A stretch of DNA of 64,000 nt, taken from NCBI RefSeq assembly GCF_024753565.1, contig NZ_JANTPT010000001.1:248001-312000 (forward strand), read 5' to 3'. Positions 35,515-43,042 of this stretch are shown one piece after another. The translations under genes and the position numbers were made by a program. Position 1 is the first letter of the stretch. Each line of letters begins with the position of its first letter. This stretch comes from Mechercharimyces sp. CAU 1602 (GTDB taxonomy: Bacteria; Bacillota; Bacilli; Thermoactinomycetales; JANTPT01). The notes under the pieces were generated by a model. It was not told where the DNA came from. It worked only from the letters and a program-made list of their open reading frames with translations, and ran no database searches.

Positions 35515-36657
35515 ATGTCTATCTATCTTGATCATGCAGCTACAACGCCTCTGCATCCCAGCGTAAGAGAAGCAATGCTTCCCTTTCTAGATGAACATTT
35601 TGGCAATCCGTCTAGCTTACATGCCTATGGCCGGACGGCCCGTCATGCAGTTGATGAAGCACGACAACAGGTAGCAGAGGCAATTGGAGCTGATGCGGGT
35701 GAGATAATGTTTACCAGTGGTGGAACGGAAAGTGATAACGCAGCGTTGTGGGGCTGTTTGCTTGCTCAACGTGAACAGGGAAAAGACCATATTGTTACTT
35801 CAACAGTAGAGCATAAAGCTGTGTTAGAGTCGTGTCACTACCTTGAAACCCTTGGATTCCGCGTTACATATGTACCCGTAACCTCAAGCGGACAAGTTCT
35901 TCCTCAAGATATAGCGGAAGCTATCGAGGAAAAAACGGCCTTAATAAGTGTGATGTACGGAAACAATGAAGTAGGAACGGTTAATCCGATAAAGGAGATC
36001 GGAGAGATCGCTCGTCAACATCAGCTTCCTGTTCATACGGATGCTGTGCAAGTTATCGGAAAAAAAGAGGTAAATGTTTCCGTCCTCCCTGTGGATCTGC
36101 TCTCCCTTTCTAGTCATAAGGTAAACGGCCCCAAAGGGGTAGGAGCTTTATATGTGCGTATGGGTACGCATTTTCGTCCCATGCTATATGGGGGGAGTCA
36201 GGAGCGAAAACGGCGGGGAGGGACGGAAAATGTAGCTGGCATAGTTGGATTTGGAAAAGCCATTTCGCTTGCCACCTCTTCTACTGCGGCTGCGTTTGCA
36301 CGTCTAGCTGGATTGCGTCAGGCAATGATGACTGAGTGGGATCGATTGGGGCTTTCTTATCATCTCAATGGACACGAGAGAGATCATTTGCCTCATATTT
36401 TAAATGTTAGCTTTGTAGGAGTTGAGACGGAAACGCTTTTGATGAATTTGGACTTGGCTGGAATCGCTTGTGCTAGTGGTTCAGCATGTACATCGGGGAC
36501 ATTGGAGGTCTCACACGTGCTTGAAGCGATGAATCTGCCTATAGAAGAAGCTCGCTCCGCTGTTCGTTTTAGTTTCGGGATGGGTAATGAGGAAACCGAT
36601 GTGATTCGAGCAGCGCAAGTGACAGCGGATATAGTAGCACGCTTGCGTGGAGAATGA
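35515..36657 (+). CDS. iscS: Cysteine desulfurase
   Basis: About 380 residues, a PLP enzyme that takes sulfur from cysteine for tRNA thiolation and Fe-S clusters (YrvO/NifS type). MSIYLDHAATTPLHPSV starts it; HTDAVQ holds the PLP-contacting Asp; SLSSHKVNGPKG has the PLP lysine; and the mobile catalytic Cys is in ASGSACTSG. ATG 35515 follows GAGGGTG. In B. subtilis this gene is followed by mnmA (trmU), which uses its sulfur; here mnmA is absent and recD2 follows 24 bases later. Confidence 0.94.
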   Translation: MSIYLDHAATTPLHPSVREAMLPFLDEHFGNPSSLHAYGRTARHAVDEARQQVAEAIGADAGEIMFTSGGTESDNAALWGCLLAQREQGKDHIVTSTVEHKAVLESCHYLETLGFRVTYVPVTSSGQVLPQDIAEAIEEKTALISVMYGNNEVGTVNPIKEIGEIARQHQLPVHTDAVQVIGKKEVNVSVLPVDLLSLSSHKVNGPKGVGALYVRMGTHFRPMLYGGSQERKRRGGTENVAGIVGFGKAISLATSSTAAAFARLAGLRQAMMTEWDRLGLSYHLNGHERDHLPHILNVSFVGVETETLLMNLDLAGIACASGSACTSGTLEVSHVLEAMNLPIEEARSAVRFSFGMGNEETDVIRAAQVTADIVARLRGE

Positions 36658-36681
36658 GAGGAAGGCCTGAGGTGATGTGAA

Positions 36682-38940
36682 GTGGGGGATCCCTCATTTG
36701 ATAAACAGACAGACCACCCCTTCCTAAAGGGAATGCTAATACGAGAAATTTTTTATAACGAAGAAAATGGCTTTGGTGTTTTTATGATGCAGGTGAAAGA
36801 GTCGTCAGAAGCGTTGGATAAAAAAGAAGTGACGATTGTAGGGCACTTTATGCGTCCTCATCCAGACGAATTGTTGTTATGCCACGGCAAGTGGATCGAG
36901 CATCCCCGTTTTGGACGTCAATTTGAAGTGGTACATCTACAAAAAGAGATGCCATCTGGACAGCAAGCGATTGTTAAGTACTTATCTAGTGATATGTTTC
37001 ATGGTGTCGGATTAAAAACAGCTGAGAAGATCGTCCATCATTTGGGAGAGAATGCTCTGGAAAAGATTGTTGATAACCCTGATGTTCTTGTCGATATCCC
37101 TGGCATTTCTTCAGAGAAAGCTCACAGTATTGCTACAGGGCTACAGGGTCATCGCTCTTTGGAAAACGCTTTGGTCTTTCTCTACCGCTATGGAATTGGT
37201 CCCATATTAGCGATGAAAATTGTGCAAACATATAAAGAGCATACAGTTGACTTGGTTCGTGCTCACCCGTATAGGCTCATCGAAGATATTGAAGGGATTG
37301 GTTTTCATAAAGCGGATGAATTAGCACAGCAGGTGGGAGTAGCCGTTGATTCGCCCCAGCGCTTCCAAGCAGCTGTGCTATTTAGTATTTCGGAAGCTGC
37401 AATGGCGGAAGGACATGTTTTTTTGACACAGACACAGTTGGAAGATCGTGTGCGCGCTCTTATTCTTCGCGATTTTGATACGACCTTTCCAGAGGAACTG
37501 CGCGAGCAGTTGGTACAGGGGTTGGTCATGGAAGGGAAGTTGTTGGAAGAGGAAGGGCGGCTGTATCTTCCTTCTCTGTATTATGCTGAATATGGGATGG
37601 CAGCAAAGGTTCAACAATTGTTAAATCAGACTGAGGAAGAGTTCCCCGTTCATGAACCATATGAAATCTTAGGGCAGGTAGAAGAGTCGCTTAGCGTCTC
37701 TTATGCGGATAAACAGCGGGAGGCGATGCTGGCATCCATTCAATCCCCGTTGATGATTCTAACAGGGGGACCTGGAACCGGGAAAACAACTGTTATTCGG
37801 GGCATATGTCACTTGTTTGCTCAGCTTCATGAGTTCTCTCTTGACCCTAAGGATTATGAAGGCAAAGAGGAACCATATCCTATTCGATTGGCAGCTCCGA
37901 CTGGACGAGCGGCAAAACGCATGTCTGAATCGACAGGGCTACCTGCTATGACAATTCATCGGTTATTGGGATGGCGAGGCGAGTTTTTTGAACGGGATAG
38001 CGAACATCCGATTGAAGGTTCCCTTTTAATAGTCGATGAGGTTTCGATGATGGACATGTGGCTCGCCAATCAATTATTTCGTGCGATTCCTAAAGGGATG
38101 CAAGTATTATTGGTGGGGGATGCTGATCAACTGCCATCCGTAGGACCGGGAAAAGTGCTCCATCATTTATTAGACGTGGAACAGATACCACGGGTAGAAC
38201 TTACAGATATTTTCCGGCAGAAGGAAGGTTCCTCTATTATTCAGTTAGCACATGCGATGAAAGAAGGGGAGTTACCGGACGACTTATTACAACCTCTGCC
38301 AGACCGTCGCTTTTTTTCTACCACACGTGAGCAGACGTTGCCGGTTGTTTTGAAAACGTATGAAGAGGCATTGCACCGTGGTTATACATTATTTGATGTG
38401 CAGGTGTTGGCACCGATGTACAAAGGAGAAGTGGGTGTAAACCGCATCAATGAAGAGATTCAAGCATCAATTAATCCTCCTCATCCTGGTAAGAAAGAAG
38501 TAAAGTGGGGAGAGGGTACCTTCCGATTACATGATAAGGTGTTACAGTTGGTCAACCATCCCGAATACCCTGTCTATAATGGAGACATGGGACAAGTGAT
38601 CGCACTAAATGAAGACGCTGTACAAGAGGATCCTGTCCTGTGGGTAAATTATGATCGACAAGAAGTGGCTTATAAGCGTAGTCAGCTGAATCAATTAAGT
38701 TTGGCTTACGCTTGTTCTATCCATAAAGCACAAGGGTCCGAGTTTCCGATCGTGATTATGCCGGTATTATCGGCGTATCGACGCATGCTGAAGCGAAATC
38801 TCCTTTATACGGGTGTGACACGCAGTCAGTCGTATCTGATTCTGTGTGGGGAGATGAAAGCGATGCGCTCAGGAATACGAGTGGCAGATGGGCAAGAACG
38901 AAATAGTTTTTTGGCGAATCTTATCCGAGAATGGCTATGA
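36682..38940 (+). CDS. recD2: ATP-dependent RecD2-type helicase
   Basis: 752 residues from GTG 36682 after GAGGTGATG. A 5'-3' SF1B helicase found without RecBC, acting in recombination and mismatch repair in Bacillus. The N-terminal OB-like and helix-hairpin-helix parts (IPGISSEKAHSIA, IEGIGFHKADELA) precede Walker A TGGPGTGKTT (about 361), LAAPTGRAAKRM, DEVSMMD, LLVGDADQLPSVGPG, LTDIFRQ and the C-terminal YACSIHKAQGSEFP and LLYTGVTR motifs. It corresponds to B. subtilis yrrC. Confidence 0.95.
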   Translation: MGDPSFDKQTDHPFLKGMLIREIFYNEENGFGVFMMQVKESSEALDKKEVTIVGHFMRPHPDELLLCHGKWIEHPRFGRQFEVVHLQKEMPSGQQAIVKYLSSDMFHGVGLKTAEKIVHHLGENALEKIVDNPDVLVDIPGISSEKAHSIATGLQGHRSLENALVFLYRYGIGPILAMKIVQTYKEHTVDLVRAHPYRLIEDIEGIGFHKADELAQQVGVAVDSPQRFQAAVLFSISEAAMAEGHVFLTQTQLEDRVRALILRDFDTTFPEELREQLVQGLVMEGKLLEEEGRLYLPSLYYAEYGMAAKVQQLLNQTEEEFPVHEPYEILGQVEESLSVSYADKQREAMLASIQSPLMILTGGPGTGKTTVIRGICHLFAQLHEFSLDPKDYEGKEEPYPIRLAAPTGRAAKRMSESTGLPAMTIHRLLGWRGEFFERDSEHPIEGSLLIVDEVSMMDMWLANQLFRAIPKGMQVLLVGDADQLPSVGPGKVLHHLLDVEQIPRVELTDIFRQKEGSSIIQLAHAMKEGELPDDLLQPLPDRRFFSTTREQTLPVVLKTYEEALHRGYTLFDVQVLAPMYKGEVGVNRINEEIQASINPPHPGKKEVKWGEGTFRLHDKVLQLVNHPEYPVYNGDMGQVIALNEDAVQEDPVLWVNYDRQEVAYKRSQLNQLSLAYACSIHKAQGSEFPIVIMPVLSAYRRMLKRNLLYTGVTRSQSYLILCGEMKAMRSGIRVADGQERNSFLANLIREWL

Positions 38941-39003
38941 TCTCCCAACATGAAATGCTCTCCTCCAAGTCATACTACTGGTAGCGGGAGGAGGAGATTT
39001 TCC

Positions 39004-39513
39004 TTGCGCAGTTCACAAGACATCATCGGTTTACCTGTCATCCAGCGTGTTGACGGCAAGAAGTTGGGGATTGTTCGTGATCTGCTCTTTGATGATCACC
39101 AGCAATGTTATGGACTCTTATTGGAAAGTGGCAAGTGGGTGAAGCGCGGTCAGTTTATCCCCGCAAATAGGGTGAGTGCTTTAGGACAAGATGCGGTGAT
39201 GGTTGAGGATTCTTCCGCGGCTCTTCCCTTGGATGAAGCCGTGGAGGAAAGTATGGGATTCTTCTCTGGCGATAAGAAATTAAAAGGTCGATCTGTTATC
39301 CAAGCGACGGGACAAGAGTTGGGGATGGTGGAGAATGTCTATATTGGAGAGGAACTGGGGAAGCTGATAGGGTATGAGCTTTCCGACGGATTGATTAGCG
39401 ATCTGACAGAAGGAAGAAAGGTACTGCATTCTCATCAACCTCTAACGTGGGGAGAGGATGTCCTCATTGCACCGTCCGTCGGGATCGAACTTGTGGATAA
39501 CAGGAGAAGGTAG
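39004..39513 (+). CDS. PRC-barrel domain protein (YrrD-like)
   Basis: About 169 residues from TTG 39004, six bases after GGAGGAGGAGA. Two PRC-barrel repeats are visible: SSQDIIGLPVIQRVDGKKLG...VRDLLFD and LKGRSVIQATGQELGMVENVYI. PRC barrels bind RNA or proteins, but the role of YrrD is unknown. The position after recD2 is the same as in B. subtilis. A TCTCCTCC at 38959-38966 can pair with the ribosome site GGAGGAGA (38990-38997), so translation may be reduced by a hairpin. Confidence 0.8.
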   Translation: MRSSQDIIGLPVIQRVDGKKLGIVRDLLFDDHQQCYGLLLESGKWVKRGQFIPANRVSALGQDAVMVEDSSAALPLDEAVEESMGFFSGDKKLKGRSVIQATGQELGMVENVYIGEELGKLIGYELSDGLISDLTEGRKVLHSHQPLTWGEDVLIAPSVGIELVDNRRR

Positions 39514-39521
39514 GGAGATTC

Positions 39522-39692
39522 ATGTTACGCTGTCCCAACTGCCATTCACACGATCTTGGTAAAGTAGGCTCTCATCAGTTTTACTGTTGGGGATGTTTTA
39601 TTGAACTGGCTGTGAAAGATGAACAGGTATCAGCTGTGTATCAAGTAGAAGAGGATGGAAGCTTGTCCTCGTTAGACGATTTGTTCTTGTGA
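39522..39692 (+). CDS. Small zinc-ribbon protein (56 aa)
   Basis: A 56-residue protein with two C-x2-C knuckles: MLRCPNCHSHDLGKVG (Cys4, Cys7) and QFYCWGCFIEL (Cys22, Cys25), a typical small zinc ribbon. The acidic C-terminal half ends DDLFL. The ribosome site TAGGGAG is a few bases before ATG 39522, and it lies eight bases after yrrD. Similar mini-ribbons sit at this place in other Bacillales; function unknown. Confidence 0.75.
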   Translation: MLRCPNCHSHDLGKVGSHQFYCWGCFIELAVKDEQVSAVYQVEEDGSLSSLDDLFL

Positions 39693-39724
39693 TCTTGCTT
39701 TTCATCCGCGAAGGGGGAATACCT

Positions 39725-39916
39725 TTGAAACAGAGAAAGTGGCTATCTACTCTGATTGTAGGAACCTTAATGACGTGGATGGTGCGAAGGCTGATGAGCC
39801 GACGCAGTCCCTGGGAGAAATTCAAGGGCAGAGTAAAAGGTAAACCGATGCGTATGGGCAATCAAATGATGTCTTGGGCGATGAAGCAACACTTTAAACG
39901 TCGTTTTGCCCGATAA
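39725..39916 (+). CDS. Small basic membrane-associated protein
   Basis: 63 residues from TTG 39725 after AAGGGGG. One hydrophobic helix (LSTLIVGTLMTWMV) is followed by a very basic tail (RRLMSRRSPWEKFKGRVKGK, ending KRRFAR). No family recognised. It is last before a strong terminator, in line with recD2-yrrD-zinc ribbon. Confidence 0.6.
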   Translation: MKQRKWLSTLIVGTLMTWMVRRLMSRRSPWEKFKGRVKGKPMRMGNQMMSWAMKQHFKRRFAR

Positions 39917-39937
39917 TCTCTAAGTTGTTCATCTTTG

Positions 39938-39966
39938 GATCCGGGCGAACTCGCCCGGATTTTTTG
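39938..39966 (+). terminator. Intrinsic terminator
   Basis: ATCCGGGCGA and CGCCCGGAT form a near-perfect hairpin followed by TTTTTT. Confidence 0.9.
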
Positions 39967-40032
39967 GCTTAATCCCGAGGGGTTGTACATATACTAGCAT
40001 TGAAACTGTCGTTGCTGGGAGGGGATAGATAT

Positions 40033-41097
40033 ATGAAGTGGATACCGAAAGAATCCCATATTCAAGTGGCACTCTTTGTCTTACTCCTTAGTGCGATTAT
40101 GTTTCTTCTGGTACAGATGAATCCCTTTTTTGCAGGTATTTGGCATTTTATCAAAACGATCTTTACTCCTTTTTTATTCGCAATTATTATCTCCTATCTG
40201 CTTAATCCCGTTGTTTCCGCTCTTAGTAATCGGGCAGTTCCTCGTTCAATTGCGGTTCTCCTCATTTACGCTCTCTTTATCGGTTCGCTTACAATTGTGT
40301 TTATGAATACAGCACCTCTCTTAAATCAGCAATGGGTGGAGTTGATGGAACATCTTCCACAGTGGCACAGTGAAATGCATGAATGGATGGATCAATATAA
40401 TCATAATAAAGAGTTATTACCAGAGAGTGTTCGTAATGGAATTGAGCAGTCCCTCGCTCAAGTGGAGGAGAAGATCTCCAATCTGATCAGCGATACCACG
40501 GGTGGTTTAGAAAGCACGTTGAATCAGCTCTTCATCGCGTTCATCATTCCATTTCTCGCATTCTATATGCTGAAAGACGTGGCTGTTATTGAGAAATCCA
40601 TGGTTTCCCTATTACCTGGTAAACAGCGTCGTGACATTTTACGGGTAGTAAAAGATATTGATCGTGCACTGGGTAACTATGTGCGTGGACAATTATTGGT
40701 TTGTCTTGTAGTGGGCGTTCTTTCCTACATCGGCTACTTAGTTATTGGCATGCCGTATGCATTGTTGTTGGCACTTGTTGTTGCCCTATTTAATGTAATT
40801 CCGTTCCTAGGACCTTTTATCGGGGCTATTCCTGCATTTTTTGTGGCACTAACCATTTCTTTTAAAATGGTGTTGCTGGTCATTGCTGTTAATCTGGTGG
40901 TGCAGGTATTGGAAGGGAATGTACTCTCTCCTCAAATCGTGGGTCGTTCGTTACGCATGCACCCCTTGTTTATTATCTTTGCTTTATTGGTGGGTGGGGA
41001 ATTAGGAGGCATTCTCGGACTGATCTTGGCTGTTCCTTTTTTTGCAGCCTGTAAGGTAGTTGTGGATCACTTGATAGCCCACTCTTTACGCTCCTAA
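40033..41097 (+). CDS. AI-2E family transporter (YrrI-like)
   Basis: About 354 residues, a membrane protein of the PerM/AI-2E exporter family. Eight or so membrane segments can be seen, including VALFVLLLSAIMFLLV, FLFAIIISYLLNP, SIAVLLIYALFIGSL, FIAFIIPFLAFYMLKD, LLVCLVVGVLSYIGYL, PFLGPFIGAIPAFFV, and VLEGNVLSPQIVGRSLRMHP with GGILGLILAVP, the conserved family end. ATG 40033 has GGGAGGGG eight bases upstream. The substrate cannot be inferred. In B. subtilis yrrI is also close to alaS. Confidence 0.88.
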   Translation: MKWIPKESHIQVALFVLLLSAIMFLLVQMNPFFAGIWHFIKTIFTPFLFAIIISYLLNPVVSALSNRAVPRSIAVLLIYALFIGSLTIVFMNTAPLLNQQWVELMEHLPQWHSEMHEWMDQYNHNKELLPESVRNGIEQSLAQVEEKISNLISDTTGGLESTLNQLFIAFIIPFLAFYMLKDVAVIEKSMVSLLPGKQRRDILRVVKDIDRALGNYVRGQLLVCLVVGVLSYIGYLVIGMPYALLLALVVALFNVIPFLGPFIGAIPAFFVALTISFKMVLLVIAVNLVVQVLEGNVLSPQIVGRSLRMHPLFIIFALLVGGELGGILGLILAVPFFAACKVVVDHLIAHSLRS

Positions 41098-41210
41098 GAG
41101 AGGGAATGGAGTAAGAAGAGAAGAATATAATAAAGATGTCGATCTTCTGATTTTCGAGTTACTATACAACTATTACATTACAATAACGTAGGGTTCCAGG
41201 AGGTTTGCAG

Positions 41211-42530
41211 ATGATAACAGTTTATCCTGAAAAAGCAGGAGAAATTATTCGTCGAATTAGAAAAGAAAAAGGATTGCGTCTTGAAGATGTGGCAGATGAC
41301 AATATTTCACCAGCGACAGTTTCCAATATTGAACGTGGTGTTCCTCATGTGTTGCCGGCTAAGGTGGCATATCTAATGGACAAGCTGTCGATTAATCAAG
41401 CTGATCTCAGCGCGCGTATGATGGGTGTGGAACAGGAACTTGGCTTTATGGAATTAAAAATGACATCGATTGAATCGTTGTTAGATCAGGGGAATTACGA
41501 CGTAGCCGAGAAAGGATTGCGCCAATTTGACGGGCTGGGGACGGAGCATCCGTTGTCTGCTATGGTTTGCTACCTTAAAGGTAAGCTGTTCATTTCGAAA
41601 AAAAACCTATTACGTGCGGAAAAAGAGTTTTTCAATGCTATACGATTAGCAGAGCGTAATCACAATGTAATAGACGTGGATGCCTATAACAGTTTAAGTT
41701 TTATAGCATATTTTAATAATGACTTGGAGTCAGCCTTAAAATATGTAAATAAAGGGTTGGATAGGTTTAGTATAAATGGTGATCGTGATCACCTGTATGA
41801 TGTTCTTATTATAAATAAAATAGCGTATCTGGAGAAATTAGATCGAATTGGTGAAGCGATATCGATTATCGGTGAGGTATGGGATCGCAAAGAGGATATT
41901 AAAAAGCCTGATTTATTGCTTCATTTGTATCATTTGAAAGTAAATCTTCTTTGTAAGACGGGATATTATGAAGAAGCGATAGAAGTTGGACTTGAAGGCA
42001 TTCATCGAGCGAGACTGACAAATGAGTATATTCGTATCCATCATATTTGGGATTCGCTTGGGGGTGTTTTCCTGAGAGTAAGTGATTTAGATAGCGCTGA
42101 AGTATGTTTGGAGCATGCGCTGTCACTTGAAGGGTTAATAAAAACTAAAAATTATTTTGTTACCACTTTAATCAAAAAAGGTATTTTACATATGAGAAGG
42201 GGTGAGCAAGAACAAGCTGACAAGTTCCTACATAGGGCTATTTCGCTAGGTAAAGAGGAAAAGGCAGATGTTTACTTACTGGATGCGCTAGCCACTATGG
42301 GCGATCTAAGGGTGAAGCAAATAAGGTATGATGAGTCGGTTGTTTATTATCGACAAGCACTAAGAATAGCTGAGAGATTAAAATTTAAACATAAACAACA
42401 TTCAATACTATTCCGCATTCTATTGTCTTTACAGGAAACAGGCTCGGAAGAATTTTCGACCGAGTTAACGAATATGTTTGAAGTTCAAAAAGAATTAAAG
42501 GAGAATCCAATGTTCAGTGAAATCATTTAA
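41211..42530 (+). CDS. HTH-TPR peptide-responsive regulator (RRNPP type)
   Basis: About 439 residues. Residues 5-65 are an XRE-type helix-turn-helix: EIIRRIRKEKGLRLEDVADD, then ISPATVSNIERG. The rest is a chain of TPR helices (for example LRAEKEFFNAIRLAERN, LESALKYVNKGLDRF, YDESVVYYRQALRIAERL), about seven to nine repeats. Size and layout match NprR/PlcR-like RRNPP regulators, in which the TPR groove binds a re-imported peptide and the HTH binds DNA. ATG 41211 is eight bases after AGGAGG. The small peptide gene starts inside its last codons, the usual layout for regulator and pheromone. It lies between yrrI and alaS, a place without such a gene in B. subtilis, so it is probably an insertion. 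Confidence 0.85.
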   Translation: MITVYPEKAGEIIRRIRKEKGLRLEDVADDNISPATVSNIERGVPHVLPAKVAYLMDKLSINQADLSARMMGVEQELGFMELKMTSIESLLDQGNYDVAEKGLRQFDGLGTEHPLSAMVCYLKGKLFISKKNLLRAEKEFFNAIRLAERNHNVIDVDAYNSLSFIAYFNNDLESALKYVNKGLDRFSINGDRDHLYDVLIINKIAYLEKLDRIGEAISIIGEVWDRKEDIKKPDLLLHLYHLKVNLLCKTGYYEEAIEVGLEGIHRARLTNEYIRIHHIWDSLGGVFLRVSDLDSAEVCLEHALSLEGLIKTKNYFVTTLIKKGILHMRRGEQEQADKFLHRAISLGKEEKADVYLLDALATMGDLRVKQIRYDESVVYYRQALRIAERLKFKHKQHSILFRILLSLQETGSEEFSTELTNMFEVQKELKENPMFSEII

Positions 42531-42639
42531 AATTTTATTCGTGGTAGTTATTTTCTCCTTTGGATGTATGACACTTCTATTGTCATTGAACTCTTATGAG
42601 TTAACAGACATAGATAAAGGGGATCCGAGCATATCTTAA
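42517..42639 (+). CDS. Candidate secreted signal pre-peptide of the RRNPP regulator
   Basis: A 40-residue product from GTG 42517, overlapping the regulator stop by 14 bases in another frame. It begins basic (MKSFK), continues with a hydrophobic export segment (ILFVVVIFSFGCMTLLLSL) and ends in a short polar tail (NSYELTDIDKGDPSIS). This is the layout of Phr, NprX and PapR precursors, in which the last 5-8 residues are the mature signal. AAAGGAG is 13 bases upstream, rather far, so translation may depend on coupling to the regulator. A terminator follows nine bases after the stop, so regulator and peptide form one transcript. The mature peptide and its import are inferred. Confidence 0.75.
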   Translation: MKSFKILFVVVIFSFGCMTLLLSLNSYELTDIDKGDPSIS

Positions 42640-42647
42640 ATTTAGGA

Positions 42648-42684
42648 AATAGAATCCATCTTCGTGTGAGATGGATTCTATTTT
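42648..42684 (+). terminator. Terminator of the regulator-peptide operon
   Basis: AATAGAATCCATCT (42648-42661) pairs perfectly with AGATGGATTCTATT (42669-42682), then TT. It ends on the -35 of the alaS promoter. Confidence 0.85.
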
Positions 42685-42710
42685 GACCTTGCGACAATCC
42701 ATGGTATAAT
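42683..42710 (+). promoter_or_regulatory. Sigma-A promoter of alaS
   Basis: TTGACC (42683-42688), 16-base spacer, TATAAT (42705-42710). Confidence 0.75.
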
Positions 42711-42716
42711 ACCGTT

Positions 42717-43012
42717 ACAACGTATAGGAAGATGATACTTAACAATTCGATGATGAGACCGAAGTACATGTAGCAACCGACAGAGAGAAGGGCCCATACT
42801 CTCTTATAAATAAAGGGAGAGTGTGGCTGGAAGGCCTTTTCGGTAGATGCACATGGAAAGCCAGTCTCTGAGTGCAGGTTAAACACCTGCCGGTAGCGAT
42901 GCCGTTATGAAATCAAGTGATTCATGTACTTAAGACCGAAGTGTGTGAATAAGCAGGGTGGTACCGCGGGAAACCTCTCGTCCCTATACAGGATGAAGGT
43001 TTTTTTTATTTG
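42717..43012 (+). promoter_or_regulatory. T-box leader of alaS, specifier GCC
   Basis: Stem I has GAGAC-CGAAGTA-CATG facing CATG-GAAAGCCA-GTCTC, giving specifier GCC (Ala, 42860-42862) in the same frame as in the hisS leader. The T-box core GGTGGTACCGCGGG is at 42957-42970 and its UGGU matches A73 of tRNA-Ala. The terminator stem ACCT...AGGT with TTTTTTT ends near 43008. Uncharged tRNA-Ala should switch alaS on. Confidence 0.93.
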
Positions 43013-43042
43013 TTCAAAGATCAATCGGGACGGTGATTAGAA

